Assembly (NCBI GenBank): GCA_963700955.1
Contig: CAVOZH010000012.1
Coordinates: forward strand, 806,001 to 870,000
Source of the DNA: Nocardioides_C sp963700955
GTDB taxonomy: Bacteria > Actinomycetota > Actinomycetes > Propionibacteriales > Nocardioidaceae
Direction: 5' to 3'
DNA length: 64,000 nucleotides
The notes beneath the pieces are model-generated. The model searched no databases and was not told the origin of the DNA. It saw only the letters and a list, made by a program, of their open reading frames with translations. Positions 32,458 to 41,572 of the stretch are shown in pieces. Both the position numbers and the translations under genes were made by a program. Each line of letters begins with the position of its first letter. The stretch's first letter is position 1.

Positions 32458-32816
32458 CGAAGCACCTTCCGGGCGCCCGTGAGCCGCAGCGCGACCGCGG
32501 CCACGCCGGCCGTCGCGAGCAGGCCTGCCAGCCACGAGATGACGAGTCCGCCGGTGATCGGCAGCACGTCGGAACCTAGACGTGACAGGTGCGTGACCAC
32601 CCCGACCCCCGCGGGCACGTAAAGCAAAGGCAGGTAGCGCAGCATCGCCTGCGGAGCGCGGACCAGGCCTGACTCTCGGCGGGGCCGGCGAACCTGGAGC
32701 ACCACCAGCAGCAGCACCATCCCGACGATCGGGCCCGGCAGCGACACGTCCAGGGCGCGCACGACCAGCTCACCGACGAGCTGGCACGCGAGCAGGGTGA
32801 TCAGACCGGTGACCAT
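32454..32816 (-). CDS. LrgA/CidA-family membrane protein
   Basis: 120 residues, start at 32816 after GAGGAAG. Four membrane segments with the family signature LVGELVVRALDVSLPGPIVGMVLLLVVL and the later LPLLYVPAGVGVV. Forms a pair with the overlapping LrgB gene. Three 15-bp repeats (32864-32906) lie 48 bases upstream of the start, and may be part of the promoter. Confidence 0.92.
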   Translation of the reverse strand: MVTGLITLLACQLVGELVVRALDVSLPGPIVGMVLLLVVLQVRRPRRESGLVRAPQAMLRYLPLLYVPAGVGVVTHLSRLGSDVLPITGGLVISWLAGLLATAGVAAVALRLTGARKVLR

Positions 32817-32863
32817 GCACTTCCTCTCGTCTCGGACCAGCGCTCAGTCTCTCGTACCCGTCG

Positions 32864-32906
32864 TGCCCGGTTCGTCCCTGCCCGGTTCGTCCCTGCCCGG
32901 TCGTCC
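32864..32906 (-). repeat. Three direct 15-bp repeats upstream of lrgAB
   Basis: TGCCCGGTTCGTCCC at 32864-32878 and 32879-32893, and a third copy with one T lost at 32894-32906. On the minus strand each copy contains GGGACGAAC, the same nine bases seen at 31713 and in the rhodanese box at 8599. The 15-base period is not an exact helical turn. They probably form a regulator array for lrgAB. Confidence 0.85.
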
Positions 32907-33058
32907 TGCCCGGGACGCCCGAGTGCTGCCCGAGGTGTCTTGCTTGTGCCGATCCTCCGGAATGGCACGAATGGGTGGGCCTGCTTGGGTCTGGTGGGCT
33001 ATGGCGCCGGGTCGGCCCGGCGAACAGACTCGAAGTAAAGAGCCTGCCAGGGAGAGCC

Positions 33059-33838
33059 ATGTCCGCCACTGAAACCGTCGACGTCGGTCTCGACCCGATG
33101 GGACGCACGGTGCGACTCACGCGCCGGATGAAGGCCGCCTTCGACGCTGCCTCCGAGCAGTGCGGGTTCGCCCCGACCATCCTGCAAGGCGCGTTCATGG
33201 CGTCCATCGGCAACGCCGCCGCCGACTCAGCGGGCTACCACGACCTGTCCGGATGCCTGGACACCCGGACACGCGACCTGACCGCGGCCCAGCAGAAGAA
33301 GCTGATCCACGCCGCGCGCTCGGTCGGCTGGGGTGTCTGGAAGCGCGACTCGGCGCACGGCGGCATGGCCGAGCACATGCACTGGGTGCTGCTTGACGAG
33401 CCCGGCATGGCTCCGGGTGCTCGCCAGCAGGAAGCCGACTACCGCGCCGGGCTCGACGGGCTGGCCACGCGTGGCAAGGACTACCACTGGCGACCCGCGG
33501 TCATCCAACCGTTCGACTACGACAAGTACCTGGAGGGCGACATGCCGACGATGAAGGAGCTCAAGGACGAGCTCGTGCCCGTGATCGTGAACGAGCTCAT
33601 GCACCGCCATCTCAACCCCAAGGGGATGACCGTCGCCGACGCCCTGAGGCAGGCCTCGAGCGCCGACGACCTGAAGCGGCTTCTCCAGGACCTGCCCGAG
33701 CAGGTGGCGGCGGCTGCCGAAGCGGCGCTTCCTGCAGGCCACGAGATGCTCACCCGGGAGCAGGTCCGGGCTGCTGCGGAGAGCGGAGCCGCCTCGGCCC
33801 TGAGGAAGCTCCTCGCGCACGTCGAGGTGAGCACCTGA
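33059..33838 (+). CDS. Putative M15-like peptidase-fold protein of unknown role
   Basis: 259 residues from ATG 33059, with GGGAGAG. The N-terminal 140 residues look like the D-Ala-D-Ala carboxypeptidase (M15) fold: YHDLSGCLDTRTRDL (about 57-71) recalls the SxHxxGxAxD zinc motif and MAEHMHWVLL (about 104-113) recalls the ExxHxH motif. The C-terminal 90 residues (MPTMKELKDELVPVIVNELMHRHLNPKGMTVADALRQASSADDLKRLLQDL) are helical. No signal peptide. Similar folds occur in phage endolysins and in cell-wall proteins, but I see no phage genes nearby. Metal and activity are inferred. Confidence 0.65.
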   Translation: MSATETVDVGLDPMGRTVRLTRRMKAAFDAASEQCGFAPTILQGAFMASIGNAAADSAGYHDLSGCLDTRTRDLTAAQQKKLIHAARSVGWGVWKRDSAHGGMAEHMHWVLLDEPGMAPGARQQEADYRAGLDGLATRGKDYHWRPAVIQPFDYDKYLEGDMPTMKELKDELVPVIVNELMHRHLNPKGMTVADALRQASSADDLKRLLQDLPEQVAAAAEAALPAGHEMLTREQVRAAAESGAASALRKLLAHVEVST

Positions 33839-33886
33839 CCTGTGCCGAGTCACAACATCTGTCGGAAGTGACCTTGGGAGGGGTTC

Positions 33887-34645
33887 ATGTCCGCGCACCT
33901 CGAGCTGTACGTCTCGGACCTGCCGTCACAAGGCACGGCGGTCGCTGAGCAGAACAGGAGGCCGAGTGTCAGTCTTCGGCTGCTCGGCGCCTTCGAGCTG
34001 AGGGTCGAGGGCGGCCAGGTGCCTGTCCCGACGAGCACGCAGCGGGTGATCGCCCTCCTCGCGCTTCGAGGTAGGTGCGGTCGCAGCCGGCTGGCCGGGG
34101 CGCTCTGGCCCGAGACCACCGAGTCCAGGGCGATGAGCTGTCTGCGCACGGCCATCTGGCGGGCGAACCAGGTGGCACCCGGACTCGTGAGGTCCGTCTC
34201 CGGCGCAGCGGACCTGGACGCACATGCCGACGTCGACGTACGACGTCTGATCGACACGTCGCGGGCCGTTCTCGCGGGCCTTGCTCCCCCGCGTGCTCCG
34301 GGCATGGCGCCGCCGGACGGCGAGCTGCTGCCCGACTGGGAGGACGAATGGCTCATCGCCGACCGGGAGCGGCTCCGCCAATTGCAGCTCCACGTCCTCG
34401 AGGCAGAGGCCGAGCGACTGATGAGCCAGGACGCGTACGGACTCGCACTGGAATGGGCTCTCGCGGCGGTACGGGCCGAACCGCTGCGGGAGAGCGCTCA
34501 TCGTGCGGTGATCCGGATCCACCTCGCCGAGGGCAACCTCACCGAGGCCAGGCGGTCCTACGACCGGTGCGTCGCCCTGTTCACCCGAGAGCTCGGCGTC
34601 GAGCCCTCCGGCCTCACCGCCGGACTGCTCGTGCGGCTGCAGTGA
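33887..34645 (+). CDS. SARP-like/BTAD-domain transcriptional regulator
   Basis: 252 residues from ATG 33887 after GGGAGGGG. Winged-helix DNA-binding part at about 28-115 (VSLRLLGAFELRVEGGQVPVPTSTQRVIALLALRGRCGRSRLAGALWPETTESRAMSCLRTAIWRA), then the bacterial transcriptional activation domain (DEWLIADRERLRQLQLHVLEAEAERLMSQDAYGLALEWALAAVRAEPLRESAHRAVIRIHLAEGNLTEARRSYDRCVALFTRELGVEPS). Small SARPs of this type activate secondary-metabolism or house genes. Its target is not visible here; the next gene, a patatin-related protein, begins 72 bases later. Confidence 0.88.
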   Translation: MSAHLELYVSDLPSQGTAVAEQNRRPSVSLRLLGAFELRVEGGQVPVPTSTQRVIALLALRGRCGRSRLAGALWPETTESRAMSCLRTAIWRANQVAPGLVRSVSGAADLDAHADVDVRRLIDTSRAVLAGLAPPRAPGMAPPDGELLPDWEDEWLIADRERLRQLQLHVLEAEAERLMSQDAYGLALEWALAAVRAEPLRESAHRAVIRIHLAEGNLTEARRSYDRCVALFTRELGVEPSGLTAGLLVRLQ

Positions 34646-34717
34646 CGGCGTGGTGACGCTCGGGTGACGGGTCGGGCGGACCCTCAGGGTGAGGACCGTT
34701 CCGAGGCGGAGGAAGCC

Positions 34718-37700
34718 ATGTCCAGCTCCAACGGCGCCGACGACCCGTCGAGCACGCCCGTCAGGCGCGCGCTGCCACGCGAGGAGATCCGGTTCGGGGT
34801 GATCCTGAACGGCGGCGTCAGCCTCGCGGTGTGGATGGGCGGCGCCGTACTGGAGCTCGACCGGTTGACCAAGGCGGAGAGCGAACGCGGCACCGTCTAC
34901 GCCAGGTTGCTGCGCCTCGCCGGCTGCACGGCGAGGGCCGACGTCATCGCCGGAACCTCCGCCGGCGGCATCAACGGTGCCGCCCTCGCCCTGTCGCAGG
35001 TCAACAAGCGCGCCCACCTGGCAGACCTCCGTGACATCTGGGTCGACCAGGGACGCATCGAGTCGCTGCTCCGCCAGCCCTTCCAGGGCGCTCCCACCTC
35101 ACTGCTCCGGGGAGACGAGTTCTTCCTCCCGCGACTGAACGAGGCATTGACCCGCCTCGCCGTCCCCCACGACGTCAGGGACGCCGACGAGGCCCCGGTC
35201 GACCTGACGATCACCACCACGGTCCTGCGGGGCAACCAGACCGTGACGGTCGACTCGATGGGACAGCGCCTGCCTCAGGCTCTTCACGCGGCACGGTTCC
35301 ACTGGCGCCGACTCCCCCAGGTGGACAGCGAGGACGACCCCTTCTCCGGCGGGCACATCGAACGCACCGCACACCGCCTGGCCCTCGCGTCACGTTGCAC
35401 GGCGAGCTTCCCGGTCGCGTTCGAGCCGGTCTTCGTTCCGGTGCACTCCCCGGCGTACGCCGAGCCGGGCGACAGCGCCTTCCTGAGCGAGGAACAGCGG
35501 CTCCGGCCCGACATGTCCTGCTGCGTCCGCGACTGGGGTGACCACGAAGGCGTGCGCGACCGGTCGCGGTTCGTGGTCGACGGGGGGCTTCTCGCCAACA
35601 CCCCGACCCGGGCCGCGTTGGAGGCGGTTCAGGCCATGCCCGCGTCCGGCCCCGTACGACGCGTGATGCTCCTCGTCTACCCCCACGCACCGGAGCCAGG
35701 GGCGGACCTTCCTGACACGGCGGCCGACGCACCGTCCGTGACAGCTACCGTCTCGGGTCTTCTCGGCGCCCTGACGGCGCAGGGTGGCCGCACCTTCGTC
35801 GACGAGCTCGAGCACCACAACCTCGTCGCCGCCGGCAGGCGAGGGACGCGTGGCGACGTGCTGCGCTCGATCGACTCGCCGGAGGACCTGGACCGGCTCA
35901 CCGTGTGCCTCTTCCCTCACTTCCGGCGGCTCCGCCGCTGGCGCGCGGGCCGCGACCTGGCGCGCAGGATCACCGAGTCCCACCCCTCGGCCGAGCCCGC
36001 CACCGACGGGGGGCTGCCCCAAGGCTGGAGCTACGAACGAGTTCGCCGGGCCGCGGAGAAGGCGCAGGTCGACTGGGAGCGTCGACGGGCGGGGACGGCT
36101 CCGGGCGCCGGCGGACCGGGGATCCCGTATGTGCCCGATGCGCCTCCCTCCACCTCGACGCCCCAGCCTGCCGAGGGATGGGGCTGGGGTGTGGACGGTG
36201 CACTCGGTGTCAGCGAGGGTGCGGCCGACCTCCTCCGGCGGCTGATCTGGGTGCTGCCACGCGGCCCGGCGTACGACGCGGTGAAGCAGGCCCGCGCCGA
36301 CGTGTCGAAGCTCGCCGCCCTCATCGCCGAGACACGTGAGCCGGTCGACGGCTGCTGGGACGAGAACCCGGTCCTGATCGGTCTCGAGCCCGGAGAGACG
36401 TACTGGACGCTCCGGCTGGCGTCCTACGAGCGTCTGATGGTCGGCACCGACGACGGCGAGCTCGGGCGGCTCGTCGACGCCGTGGCCGACTCGGAGGGAC
36501 GGCGGGAACGCCGACGCACCGGGTCGCCCGCCCGCGGCGAGCGGCGACGCGGGGAGGTCCGGGCCGAGCTGACCAGGGTCCTCGTCGACGAGGCCGGCGC
36601 CGCCGGCGGCGTGGGGACGGCGCTCCGGGCCCACGTCGACGCGGTGGTCGACCGGCTGGCCGACGTGATCCCCATCCTGCACTCGAGCACCTGGTCGCCC
36701 CCGGACCTGGTCACCGACGACTCGCTCGCCGAGCTCCGGGCCTGGGACGCGGCTCTCTCGGTGAACCTCCCTGTCGTGGACCGGCAGGTCCTGCTCACCA
36801 GGCTGCTCCAGCTGGAGGTCGCGAGCACGACGATCGGCGACGAGGTCAGCACGGGAGCCACGCTGCCGGTCGAGATCGTGCAGCTGAGCGCTCAGACGCG
36901 GAACGCCTTCACCCGCTACACGCGCACCGGCGACGACAAGCTCGGAGGCATGTCCGTCAACCGCTTCGGCGGGTTCTTGAAGAGGTCGTGGCGGGTGAAC
37001 GACTGGATCTGGGGGCGCATCGACGCGGCCACGATCCTGTCCCGGACCGTGCTCGAGCCACAGCGGGTACGACGGGCAGCGATCCTCAGCGGTCGCGTCC
37101 GGTCCGCCGACCAGGCCGAGCCCCAGGCAAGGAAAGTGGTCGAAGACCTCCTGAAGGACTTCCTCCCCGACGAGGCGGGCGGCGACCCTCGCATCGCGGA
37201 TCTCGCCGAGAAGGCGGTCGACGAGCTCACCGACGCCTTCGACCCGAGCGTGCCGGCGGGCGACCTGCCGTCGGCCATGCCGGCGCTGGCGGACCTGTTC
37301 GCGTGGGCCCGTCAGCTGGAGGTGGTCCCCGGCGAGCTGCCTGCGCTCGCCGCGGCCGTGCGGGCCGACGGCGTGGAGGGTGCGAACGCCCGCTCCCGCG
37401 GCGAGGTCTTCCTCGAGGAGCAGGCGCCGCTCCTGCGCCGGATCGAGGGTCGCGCGGGAAGCCAGATCTCGGCGGGCGACCGGGCGGAGGCCCTCAGCGC
37501 GTTCGACCGCGCCGGTGTGGGCCGCGAACCGATCAAGGAGGAGGCCGGCAGCGACCTGACCTTGCGTACAGCCACCACGGCCGCCGCGGTCGGCGCGACC
37601 GTGCTCGACTCCAGCCGGTCCGGTCTCGGCGCCGTGCGGCCCGTGACCCGCACGCTGCGTGGCGCGATGATGCTCCCGTACTGGGTGGTGACCGCCCTGA

Positions 37701-38881
37701 CCTCCCGGGCGGCGCTGGCGCGAGCCCTCGCGCTGCTCGCGCTCTCCCTCGGCGGCGTCCTGCTCACCCTGTCCCTCTTCGGCGTGCTTCCATCCGGGCT
37801 CGCCGGACCGGCTGCCGCGGTAGGCGGGTCCGCCGTCCTCGTCGCACTCGCCTACGGTGCACTCCGCACGGGGACCCTGCTTCACGGCCTCGTGCTGCTG
37901 ACCCCGGTGGTACCGCTGGTGGCGTATGCAGCGGTCCGCGCGCAGGAGGAGTCGGCGGCAGGGGTCTCCACGCTCCAAGGCATCTCGACCCTCGTCGTGG
38001 TGGTCGCCCTCTCCCTGGCGCTGATGCTCCTGGGAAGCCTTCCTGCCTCCAGCGGGAGCGTGTGGTCCGCGCTCGACAGGCTGGCCACCCGCCGAGGCGT
38101 GCCGCCGGCATCCGGGCCGGCGCGCGGGTTGAGGCGCGGCCTGAAGAACGCCGCGCGCCGGACCTCGGGCCTGCTCCTGTCCTTCGTCCGGCTCCTGCCC
38201 GTCCTCGTCGTGGTCGCCGTGGTCGCCGTGATCGCCCTGTGGCTGGTCGCCGAGCCCTGGCCACGTGTGCTCGGGTTCCTCCGCGACAACGCCGCCTGGC
38301 TGGCGGCAGTGGCCGTCGCGCTGGTGCTCGTCGGAGTCCTGGCTGCCTGGCGGTTGGGCAGGCTGCTGCAGGTACTGAGGCAGACAGGTGGCGGCGACGG
38401 CGGCGTGTGGGAGTACTCCCCGCTCACCCATCCCGCAGGCGCCTCGGCCGGATGGGCCGTCCTGTACGGCGCGATGTACCTCGCGTTGGCGGCCTTCCTC
38501 GTGTGGGACCCGATGTCGTGGCAGGAGACGCGTTGGGGAGCGGCTCTCCTGGCGGTCTCGATCGTGCTCGGCGTCGCCCTCGCGCTCGTCTTCCCTCTGG
38601 TCGCGCCGTTCGTGGCGCTGCGACGGATGGAGGGACGCGAAATTGTCCGCGCACGCACGGTCGGCCCGCTCCTTCCCCCCGGGGACACCGACCAGGGCGG
38701 CACGCGGAGCAGGCACCAGAGAGCCTTCGCGGTCGACCTGGTGGCACGAGGCGTCGCCTACCGCTGGCTGGTCTCGGACACACCCGCGGGGGACGGCGGC
38801 CCACCGTCGCTGACCCGCTGGGGAACGGGGTTGGAGACGCGTGTGTCCAAGGCGAGGTCGGCTCCGGGTTCGGAGCCGTGA
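34718..38881 (+). CDS. Very large patatin-related membrane protein (TIGR03607-like)
   Basis: 1387 residues from ATG 34718 after GGCGGAGGAAG. The patatin (lipid acyl hydrolase) fold is complete: oxyanion loop LNGGVSLAVWMGG (about 30-42), nucleophile Ser81 in GTSAGG, and catalytic Asp288 in VVDGGLLANTP. A long middle region, about 300-970, is mostly helical and charged. The C-terminus, from about 1010, has at least eight membrane segments (RALALLALSLGGVLLTLSLF, GAALLAVSIVLGVALALVF and others). It matches the described patatin-related family with a C-terminal membrane part; substrate unknown. GTG-rich and of typical composition, so not obviously foreign. It follows the BTAD regulator, on the same strand. 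Confidence 0.85.
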   Translation: MSSSNGADDPSSTPVRRALPREEIRFGVILNGGVSLAVWMGGAVLELDRLTKAESERGTVYARLLRLAGCTARADVIAGTSAGGINGAALALSQVNKRAHLADLRDIWVDQGRIESLLRQPFQGAPTSLLRGDEFFLPRLNEALTRLAVPHDVRDADEAPVDLTITTTVLRGNQTVTVDSMGQRLPQALHAARFHWRRLPQVDSEDDPFSGGHIERTAHRLALASRCTASFPVAFEPVFVPVHSPAYAEPGDSAFLSEEQRLRPDMSCCVRDWGDHEGVRDRSRFVVDGGLLANTPTRAALEAVQAMPASGPVRRVMLLVYPHAPEPGADLPDTAADAPSVTATVSGLLGALTAQGGRTFVDELEHHNLVAAGRRGTRGDVLRSIDSPEDLDRLTVCLFPHFRRLRRWRAGRDLARRITESHPSAEPATDGGLPQGWSYERVRRAAEKAQVDWERRRAGTAPGAGGPGIPYVPDAPPSTSTPQPAEGWGWGVDGALGVSEGAADLLRRLIWVLPRGPAYDAVKQARADVSKLAALIAETREPVDGCWDENPVLIGLEPGETYWTLRLASYERLMVGTDDGELGRLVDAVADSEGRRERRRTGSPARGERRRGEVRAELTRVLVDEAGAAGGVGTALRAHVDAVVDRLADVIPILHSSTWSPPDLVTDDSLAELRAWDAALSVNLPVVDRQVLLTRLLQLEVASTTIGDEVSTGATLPVEIVQLSAQTRNAFTRYTRTGDDKLGGMSVNRFGGFLKRSWRVNDWIWGRIDAATILSRTVLEPQRVRRAAILSGRVRSADQAEPQARKVVEDLLKDFLPDEAGGDPRIADLAEKAVDELTDAFDPSVPAGDLPSAMPALADLFAWARQLEVVPGELPALAAAVRADGVEGANARSRGEVFLEEQAPLLRRIEGRAGSQISAGDRAEALSAFDRAGVGREPIKEEAGSDLTLRTATTAAAVGATVLDSSRSGLGAVRPVTRTLRGAMMLPYWVVTALTSRAALARALALLALSLGGVLLTLSLFGVLPSGLAGPAAAVGGSAVLVALAYGALRTGTLLHGLVLLTPVVPLVAYAAVRAQEESAAGVSTLQGISTLVVVVALSLALMLLGSLPASSGSVWSALDRLATRRGVPPASGPARGLRRGLKNAARRTSGLLLSFVRLLPVLVVVAVVAVIALWLVAEPWPRVLGFLRDNAAWLAAVAVALVLVGVLAAWRLGRLLQVLRQTGGGDGGVWEYSPLTHPAGASAGWAVLYGAMYLALAAFLVWDPMSWQETRWGAALLAVSIVLGVALALVFPLVAPFVALRRMEGREIVRARTVGPLLPPGDTDQGGTRSRHQRAFAVDLVARGVAYRWLVSDTPAGDGGPPSLTRWGTGLETRVSKARSAPGSEP

Positions 38882-38909
38882 CCGCCGACGACCGGTTCCG
38901 GGGCCGCTG

Positions 38910-40538
38910 CTAGATCTCCTCGGGGAACATCTGGATCGCGCCGGACGGGCACTCCGCGACGCAGATGCCACAGCCCTTGCAGTAGTCGAGGTCGATCAGG
39001 TACTTCTCCCCCGGCTGCCCGAGCTTGATCACCGCGTTGTCCGGGCAGACGCCGTAGCAGTTGTCGCAGCCGAAGCAGTTGCCGCAGGACATGCAACGCC
39101 TGGCCTCGTACAGCGCGTTGTCCTCGTCGAGTCCCTGCACGACCTCGTCGAACGTCGACTCACGTCGCGCCCGCTCGAGCACCGGCCGGTGGGTGCGCGG
39201 GGCATCGGCGTAGTACCAGGTGTTGAGCGTGTCGAAGGTCGCGAGCGCAGGGCGTACGGCGGGCTCGGGAGCGGCCCCCGACAGGTACGCGTCGATGTTC
39301 TTCGCCGCCCTCTTCCCGTGTCCGACCGCGACGGTCACCGACCGTTCGAACGGCACCATGTCGCCGCCGGCGAAGACCCCCGGGCAGCCGGTCATCATGT
39401 CGCGTCCCACCATGACCACGCCGTCGTCGACGACCAGCCCTGGGACGCCGTCGAGCAGCGACAGGTCGGTGTCCTGGCCGAGCGCGAGCACCAGCGAGTC
39501 GGCGTCGAGCTCCTCGAGCTCACCGGTCGGCTGCGGGAAGCCTGAGTCGTCGAGCTCCATCTTCTCGATCACGAGCTTGCCCTGGTCGACCTGCTTGATC
39601 GTGGTCAGCCACTTGAAGAGCACGCCCTCTTCTTCGGCCTCGACGAACTCCGACTCGTGCGCGGGCATCCGGTCCTTGTTGCGGCGGTACACCACGATCG
39701 CCTCCGACGCGCCGAGCCGCTTGGCGGTGCGGGCGGCGTCCATGGCGGTGTTGCCTCCGCCGTACACCGCGACCCTCCTGCCGAGCAGCGGCTTCTCGCC
39801 GGTCTCGACGTCGCGGAGCATGGTCACCGCGTCGAGCATGTGTGCGGCGGAGCCGGCGGGGATGTAGGCACGCTTGCCGAGCTGCGCCCCGACGGCGAGG
39901 AAGACCGCGTCGTACTCCTCCTTGACCGCCATCAGGTCGGTCACCTTGGCGTCGAGCTCGAGCGTCACACCGAGGTCGAGGATCCGCTGCACCTCGGCGT
40001 CGAGGACGTCCCGCGAGAGCCGGTACCTCGGGATGCCGAAGCGCATCATGCCGCCGGCCATCGGGCCGGCCTCCTTGATCGTGACCGTGTGGCCGCGGCG
40101 CGCGAGGTGGTAGGCCGCGGAGAGCCCCGAGGGTCCGGCGCCGATGACGAGGACCCGCTTGCCGGTCGAAGGTACGTCGACGGAGACGGTCCACCCTTGT
40201 CGGATCGCCTCGTCACCGAGGAACCGCTCGACCGAGTTGATGCCCACCGACTCGTCGAGCTGGCCGCGGTTGCAGGCCGTCTCGCACGGGTGGTAGCAGA
40301 CCCGTCCCATGATCGCCGGGAACGGGTTGTCCTCCATGATCTTGCGCCACGCGCCCTCGTAGCCGGCGCCGCCCTCCTCGGCCTCGTAGAGCCAGGCCTG
40401 AATGTTCTCGCCGGCCGGGCACGCATCGTTGCAGGGCGGCATCCGGTTCGTGTAGACGGCACGCTCGGTGCGCCAGGAGCCGGTCTTGTTGGCCCGGCTC
40501 GAGCCGACGTCGAGGGTGATGGCAAAGGGCTTGTCCAT
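38910..40538 (-). CDS. GltD-like FAD oxidoreductase fused to a ferredoxin-type 4Fe-4S domain
   Basis: 542 residues. N-terminal Fe-S/adaptor part (about 30-100: CNDACPAGENIQAW and CYHPCETACNRGQ), then an FAD/NAD(P) reductase core with the dinucleotide fingers GAGPSGLSAAYHLARRGHTVTIKE (about 133-155) and AVYGGGNTAMDAARTAKRLGA (about 257-277), and the FAD-binding GCPGVFAGGDMV. The C-terminus has two cluster motifs, CMSCGNCFGCDNCYGVCP and CKGCGICVAECP. It should move electrons between a 2-oxoacid oxidoreductase and NAD(P)H. Last gene of the four-gene operon, in place of a separate ferredoxin delta subunit. Confidence 0.92.
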   Translation of the reverse strand: MDKPFAITLDVGSSRANKTGSWRTERAVYTNRMPPCNDACPAGENIQAWLYEAEEGGAGYEGAWRKIMEDNPFPAIMGRVCYHPCETACNRGQLDESVGINSVERFLGDEAIRQGWTVSVDVPSTGKRVLVIGAGPSGLSAAYHLARRGHTVTIKEAGPMAGGMMRFGIPRYRLSRDVLDAEVQRILDLGVTLELDAKVTDLMAVKEEYDAVFLAVGAQLGKRAYIPAGSAAHMLDAVTMLRDVETGEKPLLGRRVAVYGGGNTAMDAARTAKRLGASEAIVVYRRNKDRMPAHESEFVEAEEEGVLFKWLTTIKQVDQGKLVIEKMELDDSGFPQPTGELEELDADSLVLALGQDTDLSLLDGVPGLVVDDGVVMVGRDMMTGCPGVFAGGDMVPFERSVTVAVGHGKRAAKNIDAYLSGAAPEPAVRPALATFDTLNTWYYADAPRTHRPVLERARRESTFDEVVQGLDEDNALYEARRCMSCGNCFGCDNCYGVCPDNAVIKLGQPGEKYLIDLDYCKGCGICVAECPSGAIQMFPEEI

Positions 40539-40539
40539 G

Positions 40540-41562
40540 TCAGGCTCCTGGGAGTTCCGCGCCCTCGCCGTTCTTGGCGAGAAGTCCGAACCGTTCGATG
40601 TTGTGGTCCGCGCCGGCCTGGATCCGGTCGATGATGTCCTGCCGCGGGTGCTCCCCGAACAGATGTCCGTAGCGCTTCTGCAGCCTGAGGTACTCCACGA
40701 CCGGGATCTGGTGCCGGATCTTGGAGACCTCGGTGATCTGGCCGTGCTCTGCCTCGAACACCGGGAAGAGGCCGGTCTCCTTGACGAGCCGGGCGAGCCG
40801 GATCGTGTCCTTGGAGGCGGACCCCCAGCCGAGCGGACAGGGCACGAAGACGTGCAGGTAGCGGGCGCCGCGGAAGGTCATCGCCTTCTCGACCTTGTAC
40901 TCAAGGTCTCTGAGCTCGGCGACGGTCGCGGTAGCCACGTAGGGGATCTCGTGCGCCATCGCGATCAGCGGGACGTTCTTTCCCTGGCCGAAGACGTTTC
41001 CGGGCTCGTTCCCGAGTGGCTTGGTGTTGGCCGTCCGGGCCGCCGGCGGGGTGGCACCGGAGCGCTGGACGCCGGTGTTCATGTAGCCCTCGTTGTCGTA
41101 GCAGACGAAGAGCACGTCGTCGTTGCGCTCGAACATCCCGGACAGGCAGCCGAACCCGATGTCGACCGTGCCGCCGTCACCGGCCTGGCCGACAACCCTG
41201 ATGTCCTCCCGGCCCTTGGCCTTGAGCGCTGCCGCGATGCCGGAGGCGACCGCCGGGCCGTTGCCGAACAGGGAGTGCATCCACGGAAGCTGCCACGACG
41301 ACTCCGGGTACGGCGTCGAGAACACCTCGAGACAGCCCGTCGAGTTGGCGGCGACGAGCTTCCCGTCGGTCGCGCGCATCGCGGCGTCGAGCACGTAGCG
41401 GGCGCCGAGCGCCTCGCCGCAGCCCTGGCAGGCCCGGTGACCCGAGGTCAGCGAGTTGGACCGTCCCATCCGCGCCTGCACCGACCGCTGCTCGGGGTCG
41501 AGAAGCCGGTTTCCGGCGACGAACGTCCCGGCCTGGTAGAGCTTGATCTCCTGGTATGCCAC
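40540..41562 (-). CDS. 2-oxoacid:acceptor oxidoreductase, beta (ThDP) subunit
   Basis: 340 residues, one base before the flavoprotein gene. Thiamine-diphosphate-binding catalytic subunit: GHRACQGCGEALGARYVLDAAM with the Cys ligand motif, and GDGGTVDIGFGCLSGMFERNDDVLFVCYDNEGYMNTGVQRSG, the ThDP signature. The DNEGYMNTG wording is common to pyruvate and aryl-pyruvate ferredoxin oxidoreductases. Lies behind the alpha gene, with 10 bases between. Confidence 0.93.
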   Translation of the reverse strand: MAYQEIKLYQAGTFVAGNRLLDPEQRSVQARMGRSNSLTSGHRACQGCGEALGARYVLDAAMRATDGKLVAANSTGCLEVFSTPYPESSWQLPWMHSLFGNGPAVASGIAAALKAKGREDIRVVGQAGDGGTVDIGFGCLSGMFERNDDVLFVCYDNEGYMNTGVQRSGATPPAARTANTKPLGNEPGNVFGQGKNVPLIAMAHEIPYVATATVAELRDLEYKVEKAMTFRGARYLHVFVPCPLGWGSASKDTIRLARLVKETGLFPVFEAEHGQITEVSKIRHQIPVVEYLRLQKRYGHLFGEHPRQDIIDRIQAGADHNIERFGLLAKNGEGAELPGA

Positions 41563-41572
41563 GGCACGCCTC

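Noticed and set aside
33001..33030. GC-rich palindrome CGCCGGGTCGGCCCGGCG before the M15-like gene
   Set aside because: Half-site spacing does not fit the DosR box and it may be simply a GC-rich hairpin.
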